From JAHEFU01 sp041395205 (lineage in GTDB: Bacteria > 4484-113 > JAFGCY01): a stretch of 64,000 nucleotides of DNA. The notes under the pieces are model-generated. The model ran no database searches. It was given only the letters and a program-made list of their open reading frames with translations, and was not told where the DNA came from. Positions within the stretch are counted from its first letter, which is position 1, and each line of letters starts with the position of its first letter. The position numbers and the translations under genes were made by a program. Of this stretch, positions 27,720 through 36,441 are shown one piece after another. The stretch is taken from NCBI GenBank assembly GCA_041395205.1, contig JAWLAZ010000001.1, positions 310,001 to 374,000 on the forward strand. Direction: 5' to 3'.

Positions 27720-28486
27720 CCTGCCTGCAGTGCGCTGTCATCATTCGCTGAGCTGAGCTGCAGCGGGCAGAGTTCGCGCAGGGCGCTGAGCCCGAGGCGG
27801 AAGGCCGCCTGCTCCGGCTCGGATTCCAGCCGGCGCAGCATCCCGAGCAGGGCCGCTTCGTCGAACTGCCGCGTTTCGAGGATGCGCTGCATGGCGAGGG
27901 CGAGGTGGTACTGCACATTCGGATGGCCCGGGAAGCTGTAGGCCTCCTCATAGAGCGTGAGCCGGGCCACGGCCTTGCCGAGCAGCAGGCGCTGGCTGGC
28001 GGTATAAGCGCCCTGGCTGAGCAGCACGGCGGCGGTGCTGCCGACATGGTCGAGGTCGTCCAGGTATTCCGTCAGCTCCGGCAGCAGGGCCGGACGCAGC
28101 TGGGCATTGACGGCGGTTGCGCACATGCGCGCCCAGCGTGTGACCGCCAGGCTGCGGCAGCGCTCCGCCGTCAGGGCACAGCGCCGGCGCAGGTTCTCAT
28201 CCGCGCTCTGGAAGGCCGCAGCGCTCAGCAGCAGCAGGGTCTTCCACTCGAAGTCGTTGACAACCCGGCCCCGTTCCAGCTGCGGCCTGAGCAGCTCGCT
28301 CAGTTCCTCCAGCGCACTGCGCGAGGCGAAGATCCGGCTGCCACGGCGGTAGATCGCCAGCAGGCGCGAGAGCCGCAGCTCACTGCCGAAGTCCAGCAGC
28401 TGTGGCGGGACCTCCGGCAGGCTGGCCGGGGCCGGCAGCTGCTGCAGGCCGGTGATTGACAGATTCGGGTCGGCGGGACAACTCAT
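27716..28486 (-). CDS. Helical cytoplasmic protein, unknown
   Basis: 256 residues, almost entirely alpha-helical by eye (ELSELLRPQLERGRVVNDFE, WKTLLLLSAAAFQSADENL, RILETRQFDEAALLGMLRRL). No signal peptide and no recognised motif. It looks like a HEAT/TPR-type solenoid of hydrophobic helices. The stop overlaps the kdsA stop by 4 nt (shared CTAG). A weak -10 (AAATAT) is 6 nt upstream of the ATG at 28486. Function unknown. Confidence 0.55.
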   Translation of the reverse strand: MSCPADPNLSITGLQQLPAPASLPEVPPQLLDFGSELRLSRLLAIYRRGSRIFASRSALEELSELLRPQLERGRVVNDFEWKTLLLLSAAAFQSADENLRRRCALTAERCRSLAVTRWARMCATAVNAQLRPALLPELTEYLDDLDHVGSTAAVLLSQGAYTASQRLLLGKAVARLTLYEEAYSFPGHPNVQYHLALAMQRILETRQFDEAALLGMLRRLESEPEQAAFRLGLSALRELCPLQLSSANDDSALQAG

Positions 28487-28579
28487 CTGCCCATATTTCG
28501 GCAGGCCCAGGCCGGGGCTTGAGCCGCCAGGCGGCCATGCCGGGCGGGTCCTTGGCCTCGCCCGCTGTGTCAGTCCGTT

Positions 28580-29155
28580 CTACTGCAGGGCCGCGACCTT
28601 CGCCTGCAGGTCCTCCTTGTGCATCGCACCCTTGACCGTCTCCACCAGCCTGCCGCTGGAGTCGTAGAAGTAGGTCGTGGGGTTGGGGCCCTTGTGATAG
28701 CTCTCGATGTCCTCCCCCAGGGCGAACAGGCTGGGGTCCCAGCCCTTGTCCTTCACCAGCTGTTTCGGGTCACCCATTTCATCGGTGGCCACGAACAGCC
28801 AGTTGATGCTGTCTCCATGTTCCTCGCGCACTTCCAAGAATTCAGGCAACTCCTGAAGACAGGAAGCTCACCAGACAGCCCACATGTTGACAACGGCGGG
28901 CTTGCCGGCCAGCGCCGTGATGCTGCCGCTGCCGCCGGCGAAGGTGGTGTAGGCCAGATCCACCTGTGTGCTGGGCACGTTGCCACCGGTGGTTTCGCGC
29001 TGCGTGGTTTCCGGGGTGGCAACTTCCTTCTGGATGCTGGCCGTTTCCACCGCAGAGGTGGTGTCAGGCCCCTTCTGGCTGGCGAACCAGCAGCTGTTCA
29101 AGAGCGGCAGCGCCACCAGCAGCAGCAGGGCCAGGTTCATTCTTGCACTGTGCAA
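28580..29155 (-). CDS. Thioredoxin/TlpA-like lipoprotein, selenoprotein with U-ASC active site
   Basis: 191 residues if UGA is read as Sec. A TTG start at 29155 has GGAG 6 nt upstream; the ATG at 29140 is the alternative. Signal peptide with lipobox LLNSC, then a linker rich in Thr/Glu. The thioredoxin fold has GKPAVVNMWAVW, then the in-frame UGA (28868-28870), then ASC-LQELPEF. The rest is WLFVATDEMGDPKQL, a cis-Pro region PNPTTYFYDSSGRLV and a C-terminal helix. The first catalytic Cys is thus Sec. If UGA were a stop, both halves would be useless. It is probably a periplasmic redox protein anchored to a membrane. Confidence 0.82.
28831..28867 (-). other. Candidate bacterial SECIS hairpin after UGA
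   Basis: After the UGA (28870-28868) come 16 nt, then loop AGUUG closed by UCAGG/CCUGA (28856-28852 with 28846-28842). An outer stem CUUCC/GGAAG (28866-28862 with 28835-28831) extends it. Spacing and loop are identical to the other two thioredoxin-like UGA genes. Confidence 0.78.
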
Positions 29156-29209
29156 TGTCAGCTCCTTTGCATTTGATCTCTATCTGTCTCCGCACTAGCG
29201 GAAGCTTGG

Positions 29210-29587
29210 CTACTTATCGTCAAGCGAGAAGCGCTTGTCCATCAGGCTTTCGTCGACCGTGATCGTGCTGATCACGTCCACCACGCCTTCCTGTTCCTTC
29301 GCAATTGCCTCGGCGCGCTGCTTGAGCTTCTCGCGGGAGACGATGCCGGTGATGCGCACCTTGCCGGCATGCACCTCCTCCACCGCAAGCTGCTCCTGCA
29401 GCAGCTCAACATCGGCCTTCCAGCTCATCTCGATAGCGGCCTGCAGGGCACGGTCCTTGGCGATCACGGCCTCCTCGAGACCGGGGACGCGGGCCGCCTC
29501 CTGCACCTTCTTCTGGTTGTCGGGACTGGGGCAGCCGTAGAGCAGCAGCGCCGCCAGCAGCAACATCAAAGTCTTGCAGATTCTCAT
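29210..29587 (-). CDS. BON-domain lipoprotein
   Basis: 125 residues from the ATG at 29587. Signal peptide LLLAALLLYGC gives a lipobox. The mature protein is one BON-type domain. It has a helix (AVIAKDRALQAAIEMSWKAD), then the strand-turn-strand VHAGKVRITGIVSREKLKQR, then AIAKEQEGVVDVISTITVDE. BON domains (as in OsmY) bind phospholipids or membranes and usually occur in periplasmic stress proteins. It sits 55 nt upstream of the selenoprotein lipoprotein on the same strand and may be co-transcribed. Confidence 0.8.
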   Translation of the reverse strand: MRICKTLMLLLAALLLYGCPSPDNQKKVQEAARVPGLEEAVIAKDRALQAAIEMSWKADVELLQEQLAVEEVHAGKVRITGIVSREKLKQRAEAIAKEQEGVVDVISTITVDESLMDKRFSLDDK

Positions 29588-29630
29588 TGGATATCCTCTC
29601 ATTGCCCGCATACATGGTAACACTGCGGGC

Positions 29631-30647
29631 TCAGCTCCCGAGCCACTCCGCCACAAAGGCATGCAGGCGCGCACTGTCCCCCCCGCTGAGCACGAGCTTG
29701 CCTGAGGGGAAGATGGTGTAGCGCTCCGCAGCGTGCTGTGCCACCAGGCACCAGCGGTTGGGACGGACTTCCCAGCCGGGCTCAGCGGAGAGCCGCGCGG
29801 CCAGGGCATCGATGTCCAGCGCCGTGCCCAGCTCCAGCTCGAAGCGGCCCTCACTGCAGGCGGCGCTGGCCTCGGCATCGCGGCTGCCGTCGAGGAATTC
29901 ATAGCGCCCGCTGCAGGCCGGGCAATCCGCCTGTGGCCCGCTGAGCTGCAGGCGGCGGATGTTCCAGTCCGGCAGGCGCAGGCTGTAGAGCGCATCCTCA
30001 CTGCGGGTCAGCGTCCCGCCGAGGATCCGCCCGGCCTGTTCCAGCTGGATGGCATTGGCAACACTGAGCAGCGGGCCGAACACGCCCTCCGCGCTGCAGG
30101 TGGGCACGCTGCCCGGCGGCGGCGGCTCCGGCAGCAGGCAGCGCAGGCAGCCAGTCACGGCGGGCAGCACCGCCCGCGCACTCAGCTCACCGCGCACCAC
30201 CCCGGCGGATAGCCAGGGCGTGGCACTCCTCAGGGCATGGTCATTGACGATGTAGCGCGTGTAGTAGGAATCGAGGCCGTCGAAGAGCAGCGTGGCCCCG
30301 GCGCAGAGCTGCTCGATGTTGTGGCGGCTGAGATCGGCGCACTGCGGATCGAGCTCGACGGCCGGGTTGACCGCCGCCAGCACTTGTGCGGCGGCCTGCA
30401 CCTTCGGCACGGCGGCCTCCGCATGCGCGGTCGTGAACAGGCTCTGGTGCCCGAGGTTCTCGAAGCCGACCGTGTCGCGGTCGATCAGCGTAATGCGCTT
30501 GACACCGAAGCGTGCCAGCTGCATCGCGAGCCCGCTGCCCAGACCCCCGAGCCCGATCACGACGCAGTGGCTCTGCTGCCAGAGCGGCAGCAGCTGCCCG
30601 AACGGGGCATAGCGGGCGAGGCGGCTGTAGCGGATCGCGGATTCCAT
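29631..30647 (-). CDS. ThiF/MoeB/HesA-family E1-like adenylyltransferase
   Basis: 338 residues. The N-terminal nucleotide-binding region reads HCVVIGLGGLGSGLAMQLA, then RITLIDRDTVGFENLGHQSL and PKVQAAAQVL, all standard for E1-like enzymes. ATP-binding features include the Asp in DRDTV and the catalytic-loop region. CLRCLLPEP (about residue 168) and CPACSGRYE (about 246) form two CxxC pairs, probably one Zn site. The last 80 residues (FELELGTALDIDALAARL, YTIFPSGKLVLSGGDSARLH) form a small domain outside the usual MoeB length. Such enzymes adenylate the C-terminal Gly of a ubiquitin-like protein (ThiS, MoaD). No such partner is in the window. It is divergent from the YeaQ-like gene. Confidence 0.8.
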   Translation of the reverse strand: MESAIRYSRLARYAPFGQLLPLWQQSHCVVIGLGGLGSGLAMQLARFGVKRITLIDRDTVGFENLGHQSLFTTAHAEAAVPKVQAAAQVLAAVNPAVELDPQCADLSRHNIEQLCAGATLLFDGLDSYYTRYIVNDHALRSATPWLSAGVVRGELSARAVLPAVTGCLRCLLPEPPPPGSVPTCSAEGVFGPLLSVANAIQLEQAGRILGGTLTRSEDALYSLRLPDWNIRRLQLSGPQADCPACSGRYEFLDGSRDAEASAACSEGRFELELGTALDIDALAARLSAEPGWEVRPNRWCLVAQHAAERYTIFPSGKLVLSGGDSARLHAFVAEWLGS

Positions 30648-30670
30648 GTGGCGGTACTACAATATCAGCC

Positions 30671-30940
30671 ATGGGCCTTCTGAACCTCCTGCTGCAGCTC
30701 GTGATCGCCGGTGTGATCGGTTATGCCGCCAGCGCGCTGATGGGCTCGCGCCGCGTGCACATCCTGGCCGTGATCCTGCTCGGCTTCCTCGGCACGATCG
30801 TCGGACCCTGGATCGCCAACTACTTCCACTTTCCGGAACCGGTGCCGCTGATGGTGGGCGGGGCACCCTTCTCGCTGGTCTGGAGCATCGTCGGCGCGGC
30901 AATCGTGGTGGCCGTTGTCAACATGGTGCGATCACACTAG
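30671..30940 (+). CDS. GlsB/YeaQ/YmgE-family membrane protein
   Basis: 89 residues with three hydrophobic segments: LLNLLLQLVIAGVIGYAASA, HILAVILLGFLGTIVGPWIA and FSLVWSIVGAAIVVAVVNMV. This glycine-rich pattern matches the small transglycosylase-associated (YeaQ/GlsB) family of inner-membrane stress proteins. Leaderless: TACAAT (30658-30663) 7 nt before the ATG at 30671, within a short divergent promoter region shared with the E1-like gene. Confidence 0.75.
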   Translation: MGLLNLLLQLVIAGVIGYAASALMGSRRVHILAVILLGFLGTIVGPWIANYFHFPEPVPLMVGGAPFSLVWSIVGAAIVVAVVNMVRSH

Positions 30941-31697
30941 GATCTAGGAGCTGGGGTGTAGGGGGTAGCGGAGGCCAGACTTTAGTCTGGCAACAGGGGC
31001 CGGGTTTCGGGGATCGGGTTGCAGGTTTCCGGTTGCAGGTTTCGGCGGAGGCCCGGCATAAGCCGGGCAAAGGAAACTCAGCCGTAAGGCAATAGTTCTT
31101 AGTGGAAGAAGTTCTTGGTACTTAGTAACGACGCGCCCCGGGCGTGACTGGGAGAGACTGCCACGAAGCCAGCAGTGCTGACTGAATAGGCAATCTCCCG
31201 GAATCCCGCTCTGTGTCGAATCCAAGCGGATCGTAATCCAGAAGCGATGCATTGATCTCAGATCGGATCAGTCACGAATCTACAGAACGAATGGTTCGAG
31301 AAGTTCGTACACGGGCAATCTGCGCAACTCCTGCCAGTGCGAGGCGCTGGCCTCCTGTCAGGCCTTTGATTGATTGTCTTCCACCTATATCACTCAGCAA
31401 GCAATGACATGAATACGCTGTTTGAGAGTGTCGTGATCGATTACCTGCTGAAGGAACTGGACTATGGGGAAGTGGACTGAATAGCGCTGACTCATTCATG
31501 CGGCTTCAAGCCGCAGCAAGAGTTGCCAGAATGGTCGCGAAACTCCTGCCAGTGCATGGCACTGGCCTCCTGTCAGGCCATGGGCCTGACCTCCGATACA
31601 CCCTACAACCGAGCTCCTGGATCCTCTGTTCAGCGCGACCCGGACGGCTTAGCCGGCCGCAGCGCCAGACCGCCGAGCGCTTGCGTGAGGCGGAAGA
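30941..31697. other. Intergenic region with hairpin repeats, no gene
   Basis: About 750 nt without a supported ORF. It holds two copies of the GGAGG-hairpin family (GCCAGAC-TTTA-GTCTGGC at 30974-30991; GCCCGGC-ATAA-GCCGGGC at 31051-31068). Near the end it holds one copy of the two-hairpin GA/CTTG repeat (31631-31695), just before the stop of the 3D-domain gene. The middle (31080-31620) shows nothing recognisable. Confidence 0.6.
31631..31695. repeat. GA/CTTG two-hairpin intergenic repeat, copy 1
   Basis: Begins CAGCGCGACCC, then hairpin 1 (CGGC-TTA-GCCG), the linker GCAGCGCCAGAC, and hairpin 2. Hairpin 2 is an outer stem CCGCC/GGCGG, then GA opposite GA, an inner GCG/CGT and a CTTG loop (31670-31693). 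The same plan recurs at 48.2-48.9 kb and 62.6-62.9 kb. Confidence 0.65.
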
Positions 31698-32567
31698 TCA
31701 ATACAAAATGTAGACAGTGACGTCCTTGCGGCCCCACTGCAGGCATTCCTCGACAGTCAGGAAGCCGAGGTCGATGTCATGGCCGTTGATCGCCCCACCG
31801 GTGTCGGCGGCCACGGCATAGCCATAGCCCTCGATGTAGAGCCGGGTGCCGAGCGGGATGACGGAGGTGTCCACGGCGACCACGCCGTAGCCGGCCCTGG
31901 TGCCATTGGCGGTGTAGCCGCTGGCCCACTTGCCGCAGCTCGTCGGTCCGGGCTCGTAGGCCGTGGACTCCATCGTGAGCTTGCTCTTCCAGCGGCCGGG
32001 GGCGGGAACGAGGTCCGAGGGCGGCATGCGGCGCTCGAGGATCTCCTCGATGCTCGGGCCGTCCTCACTCGTGAGCTGGTGGTAACGCACGACGCGGGTG
32101 GGCTGCATCTCGCGCAGCACCTTGTCGTGCTGGCGGCGGCCGACCTCGCGGCCCTTCAGGAAGAACACCGTGCAGGTGCTCTCCACGATGCCGTCGCGGC
32201 CCGGGCTCTCGATCACCATCTGCTCCGGACCGCAGTGCCAGGAATCGATCACCTCGACCCGGGGCGGCACTGTGCGCGTGCTCACGCCGCGCGTGACGCT
32301 CAGGCCCTCCAGGAACACGCTCATCCCATCATTCAGAGCGGCGTTCACCGGCGGGTCGACAAAGGCGTCCTGCGGCAGATTGATTGACAATTCGTCCAGG
32401 AATCCCGCGACCGTGGTCGCGTGGCTGTTCAGCGGGATCACCTCATTGGCAAGGTGTACACGGATCTGCTTGTCCTCGCCCTGCGCCTGCGCAGGACTGA
32501 GACTTCCCATCACCACAAACCCCAGAGTACACCACCCGAAGAACCGCCTGATAAGCCCATGACTCAT
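31698..32567 (-). CDS. Secreted 3D-domain protein with DUF348-like N-terminus
   Basis: 289 residues. The ATG at 32567 has AGGAGG 8-9 nt upstream. A signal peptide (FFGWCTLGFVVMGSLSPAQA) is followed by a ubiquitin-like DUF348-type segment (IRVHLANEVIPLNSHATTVA, GFLDELSINLPQD). A G5-like stretch (RVVRYHQLTSEDGPSIEEIL) comes next. The C-terminal 3D domain has MESTAYEPG, GTRAGYGVVAVDTSVIPLGT, YIEGYGYAVAADTGGAINGH and DIDLGF, with three conserved Asp residues. 3D domains are lytic-transglycosylase-like folds of the MltA/YabE/Rpf group that act on peptidoglycan. A 16-nt palindrome GTCCGGTACGCCGGAC-like site (32581-32596) abuts the SD. Confidence 0.85.
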   Translation of the reverse strand: MSHGLIRRFFGWCTLGFVVMGSLSPAQAQGEDKQIRVHLANEVIPLNSHATTVAGFLDELSINLPQDAFVDPPVNAALNDGMSVFLEGLSVTRGVSTRTVPPRVEVIDSWHCGPEQMVIESPGRDGIVESTCTVFFLKGREVGRRQHDKVLREMQPTRVVRYHQLTSEDGPSIEEILERRMPPSDLVPAPGRWKSKLTMESTAYEPGPTSCGKWASGYTANGTRAGYGVVAVDTSVIPLGTRLYIEGYGYAVAADTGGAINGHDIDLGFLTVEECLQWGRKDVTVYILY

Positions 32568-32789
32568 CTGCACTTCCTCCTGTCCGGCGTACCGGACATG
32601 GCAGGGAATATATCACCGGATGTCAGGCCTCGCAAGTGAATTCACAGCGATATCAGAAAATTAAATCGCGGTGAAACCCGGTGCGCGGCAATGATTATAG
32701 CCGAAAATTGCGAAATCGTGTCAGAACAAGAGCGCGATTTATCAACTGTTAAGGAAAAATGTAAAGCGACTCCTTGTCAGAGCGCCGTC

Positions 32790-34904
32790 TTATCCCTGCT
32801 TCAACAGTTCACTAGCTGCCAGAAATCGCCTGAGCGCCACCAGTAAATTCGCCATGTCGGCGGGGGTCACACCACTGACCCGGGCCGCCTGGCCCAGGGT
32901 GGCGGGCCGCGCCCGCGTCAGCAGCTGGCGCGTGCTGATCAGCAGGCCCTCCACAGCGTGGAAGTCGAAGTCCGCCGGGATCAGCAGCTCACTGTGTCCG
33001 CGCACCTTCTCGATCTCGGCCCGGGCCCGCTCCAGATAGCCCTCGTAGAGGATCTCCACGCTCAGATGCGCGCTGGCCAGTTGCCAGAGATGCAGGGCCT
33101 GCAGGCTGGCCGGGGCCGGGGCATCACTGCGCCCGAGCCTGCCCGAATGCGGATTGGCAATCACGCTGCCGAGTTCGATGGCGCTGTCCATGTAGCCGGA
33201 GACGCCGACCGCCGGGGCATCCAGCGAGCTGCCCAGCGGGCGGTCCAGGGCCGTGGGCCAGCGCTCGGCGGCGGGCGGCTGCGCGGGCTGCAACCCTGAG
33301 TTGTCAGCCTCTGACTCGTCATTTCCCAGCAGCTCCAGCAGCGCGGCAATCGCAGCTCCCATGCGCACCAGTTCCCGCGCGCGGCGGGTTTCACTGCGGC
33401 TGAATGCCAGGCCCAGCGCCTGCTGCTGCACTGCCGTGATCCGGCCTTCCGCCAGGCGTGCATCGAGGGCATGGACCTTCGTGCGCAGGGATTCCAGCGT
33501 GGCAATCTGCTGCGCACTGAGCAGGCCCCAGTCGCGCGCGATCGGTCCGAGGCGCAGGAAGGCATTGTCATGGCGCAGGAGCAGGCGGTGCTCGCAGCGC
33601 GCTGTGAGCATGCGGTAGGGCTCATCCGTGCCGCGGGTGGTGAGGTCGTCAACCAGCACACCGATGTAGCTGTTCTCGCGGCTGAGTGGCAGGGGCTCAC
33701 GGCCCATGAGCGAAAGCGCGGCGCAGGCCCCGGCGAACAGGCCCTGGGCGGCCGCCTCCTCATAGCCGCTCGTGCCGTTGAATTGCCCGGCGCAGTACAG
33801 CCCGCTGATCTGGCGGCTCTCCAGCTGATGCGTGAGGTCCAGCGGGTTGACCGCGTCATACTCCACGGCATAACCCGGCCGGCGGATCTTCGCGTTCTCC
33901 AGGCCTGGGATGCTCGCCAGGAATTCGCGCTGCACCTCCAGCGGCAGGGAGGTGGAGAGGCCCTGCAGGTAGAGGATGTCCACGTTCAGGCCGTCGGGCT
34001 CAATGAAGATCGGATGGCGCATCACATCCGGGAAGCGCACCACCTTGTCCTCGATGCTCGGGCAGTAGCGCGGCCCGGTGCCGGTCACGGCCCCGCTGTA
34101 GAGCGCGGATGTGTGCTGCTTCTCGAGGATCAGGCGGCAGGTGGCCTCCGTCGTGCGAGTCAGCCAGCAGGGCAGGAACCAGCTCGGGAGCATGCTCGGC
34201 TCGTAGTTCGAGAAGGCATCCGTGCGCCATTCGCTGAGCTGCGGCATAAGCGCGGTGTAATCCAGGCTGTGTCTGTCGATGCGCGGGCTGGTGCCGGTCT
34301 TGAGCCGCTGGGTGCGGATGCCGTGCTGCTCGAGGTCATACCCGAGCGCCATCGCGGAATTCTCGCCCCAGCGCCCGGCCTCATGCCTGCGGTCACCGAC
34401 GAAGCAGACCGCGCGGGTGAAGGTCCCGGGGCAGATCACCACGCGGCTGGCAGCCAGTTCACGCCCGTCCGCCAGCCTCACTCCGCGAGTAGCCGGGATG
34501 CCGCCCGCAGGATCCGGCTGCGTAAGGATCTGCGTCACCTCGCCTTCCACAAGCGTGATGTTCGGCGTCAGTTCGAGGCGGCGGCGCATTTCCATGCTGT
34601 AGCCGATGCGGTCACTCTGGGCACGCAGGGCCTGCACGGAAGCACCCTTGCCGGTGTTCAGCATCCTCACATTCACATATGTGGCATCCGTGACGCTGCC
34701 CTGCAGACCCCCCAGCGCATCGATCTCGCGGGTCAGGTGGCCCTTGGCCGGGCCGCCGATGCTCGGGTTGCAGGGCATGTGCCCGATGCCGTCGAGGCGC
34801 ATCGTGACCAGGCAGCAGTTCAGCCCGAGCCGCGCTGCCGCATGCACGGCCTCGCAGCCGCTGTGCCCGCCGCCCACCACGATGATGTCGAAGCTCCGTT
34901 CCAC
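32790..34904 (-). CDS. mnmG: tRNA uridine 5-carboxymethylaminomethyl modification enzyme
   Basis: 704 residues, somewhat longer than the usual 620-650. The FAD-binding N-terminus IIVVGGGHSGCEAVHAAARL and the motifs MPCNPSIGGPAKGHL, TGTSPRIDRHSLDYT, RYCPSIEDKVVRF, QGLSTSLPLEVQREFL, GLYCAGQFNGTSGYEEAAAQ, YIGVLVDDLTTRGTDEPYRM and EHRLLLRHDNA are all family hallmarks. MnmG works with MnmE to modify U34 of certain tRNAs. The GTG start at 34904 follows a -10 TATCAT by 8 nt, so the mRNA is leaderless. The extra length is mostly a Pro/Gln-rich insert near residue 540. No mnmE is in the window. Confidence 0.95.
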   Translation of the reverse strand: MERSFDIIVVGGGHSGCEAVHAAARLGLNCCLVTMRLDGIGHMPCNPSIGGPAKGHLTREIDALGGLQGSVTDATYVNVRMLNTGKGASVQALRAQSDRIGYSMEMRRRLELTPNITLVEGEVTQILTQPDPAGGIPATRGVRLADGRELAASRVVICPGTFTRAVCFVGDRRHEAGRWGENSAMALGYDLEQHGIRTQRLKTGTSPRIDRHSLDYTALMPQLSEWRTDAFSNYEPSMLPSWFLPCWLTRTTEATCRLILEKQHTSALYSGAVTGTGPRYCPSIEDKVVRFPDVMRHPIFIEPDGLNVDILYLQGLSTSLPLEVQREFLASIPGLENAKIRRPGYAVEYDAVNPLDLTHQLESRQISGLYCAGQFNGTSGYEEAAAQGLFAGACAALSLMGREPLPLSRENSYIGVLVDDLTTRGTDEPYRMLTARCEHRLLLRHDNAFLRLGPIARDWGLLSAQQIATLESLRTKVHALDARLAEGRITAVQQQALGLAFSRSETRRARELVRMGAAIAALLELLGNDESEADNSGLQPAQPPAAERWPTALDRPLGSSLDAPAVGVSGYMDSAIELGSVIANPHSGRLGRSDAPAPASLQALHLWQLASAHLSVEILYEGYLERARAEIEKVRGHSELLIPADFDFHAVEGLLISTRQLLTRARPATLGQAARVSGVTPADMANLLVALRRFLAASELLKQG

Positions 34905-35020
34905 CGCGGGGGATGATACCAGAGCAGGCCCCGTAACAAGGACAGGCGAACCGGCTGTCCATTCTGGTAGTCTATATATGTATGTGCGAAGGCGCAGTCG
35001 GCTGCGCCCGGAGGTGGAGC

Positions 35021-36286
35021 ATGCTCGGACGGACAGTACTCAGGACGCTGGCGGGGACGCTTGTGGCGGCAGCCATGCTGGCAACGGCGGCGCAGGCCGA
35101 TGATGACTTCTCCCTGCGCCTGCGCTTCGACTCCGGGGAGCGGAGCTATGTCAACGCCCAGGTCTACGGCTACGGCCTGTATGGCAATCCCTACTACTAC
35201 GACTACGGTTATGGCTACGGCTACCAGCCCGGGCTCTCGCTGAGCTACCGCGACGGGGACTTCTCCGCGGACTTCGGCAACCGGCTCTACACGGGGCGCA
35301 ACCGCCACCGCAACCGCCACAACAACTACTACAACGACTTCAGCTACGGCTACGGCGAGACATCCAGCCACCCCAATGACCGCGGCGGCTACCGCCTGTT
35401 CATTCCGCGCGGCCTGGAGAGCGGCAGCGAGCGTGTGCTGCCGGACAGCCAGTACCTCGGCCTGCCCCAGGCGGCCTACCGCAGCCATCGTGGCAACTGC
35501 TGGGACGGCTGCGGCTGCGGCGGATATGGCAGCGGCTACGGTGGCTACTACTCCGGCGGCTATCCGCTGGTGATCCAGTACGGCTATCCCGTGATGGGGC
35601 TCGGCTACCAGGACAGCTTCCAGCAGCAGCGGCCGCTGTACACCGCGCCGGACTATCCCGAGCTCGGTTACTACCGCGACCGCAACGGCAGCCGGGACCG
35701 CTATGACGACAGTGCGGACACGATCGTCAATGACAACAGCGTGACCAACAACTATTACTACTACGGCGATGGCGGTGCCAGTGGTGCAGCCCTGCCCCAG
35801 CCGCCGCGTGAATACCGCGAGCAGCCGGAGCCTCCCGCAGCGCAGCCGGAGGCCGCACCGCCCGTGGAGAGCTATTCCACGCGCTTCCGCACCCAGACCC
35901 GCCTGGAGCTGGCGGACGGTACGGCCACGCTGATCGCGCTCGATGACAACGGGCGGCTGAGCGTCGGCCCCGAGCAGGGTCCGGCCCAGACCGTGAGTGC
36001 GGGCGCTCAGCATGAGTTCGGCTGCTTCGCCACCTACCACAGCCTGCACGGCCTGACGCTGGTGTTCCGCGAGGGCGACACGATCATGGGCGCCTACCAG
36101 GATGGCAATGGCTGGTGGAGCGAAGCCCTCTCCGCCGATGTGGATTTCGCGAGCGATGTCAGCATCAGCACCATGAACGGCGAGCCCTGGCTGAAGTTCA
36201 GCAACCTGGGCGGGCAGCGCGTGATCATGAAGTTCGCGGACGGCGTCTGGCAGACCGTGGGCTATGGCAACGTGGGCGGAAAGTAG
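35021..36286 (+). CDS. Secreted Tyr/Gly-rich protein
   Basis: 421 residues. The ATG at 35021 follows GGAGGTGGAGC, and a TATATAT -10 lies at about 34972. The signal peptide (LAGTLVAAAMLATAAQA) predicts export. The first 230 mature residues are low-complexity, rich in Tyr, Gly, Asn and Asp (YYYDYGYGYGYQPG, NCWDGCGCGGYGSGYGGYY), then a Pro/Glu linker (PPREYREQPEPPAAQPE). The final 130 residues form a compact beta domain (RLELADGTATLIALDDNGRL, VFREGDTIMGAYQDGNGWW). It resembles structural or adhesive envelope proteins. No family was recognised. Confidence 0.7.
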   Translation: MLGRTVLRTLAGTLVAAAMLATAAQADDDFSLRLRFDSGERSYVNAQVYGYGLYGNPYYYDYGYGYGYQPGLSLSYRDGDFSADFGNRLYTGRNRHRNRHNNYYNDFSYGYGETSSHPNDRGGYRLFIPRGLESGSERVLPDSQYLGLPQAAYRSHRGNCWDGCGCGGYGSGYGGYYSGGYPLVIQYGYPVMGLGYQDSFQQQRPLYTAPDYPELGYYRDRNGSRDRYDDSADTIVNDNSVTNNYYYYGDGGASGAALPQPPREYREQPEPPAAQPEAAPPVESYSTRFRTQTRLELADGTATLIALDDNGRLSVGPEQGPAQTVSAGAQHEFGCFATYHSLHGLTLVFREGDTIMGAYQDGNGWWSEALSADVDFASDVSISTMNGEPWLKFSNLGGQRVIMKFADGVWQTVGYGNVGGK

Positions 36287-36441
36287 GCAGGAAGCTGAAA
36301 GCAGACGGCAGGAGCAGCAGGCAGTACGCCGGTTTCATCATCAGATTCTGAGGCCAGTTCAACCCTGATGTGTACTGTCACTTGTGCAGTTGCAGGATGG
36401 CCAGTAAAATCTGAGTAGGCCGTTTATTGATGGGGGTTCAT

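Noticed and set aside
28868..28870. Treating the UGA thioredoxin genes as ordinary pseudogenes
   Set aside because: Three unlinked genes carry the stop at the same catalytic position, with no other damage and with matching downstream hairpins.
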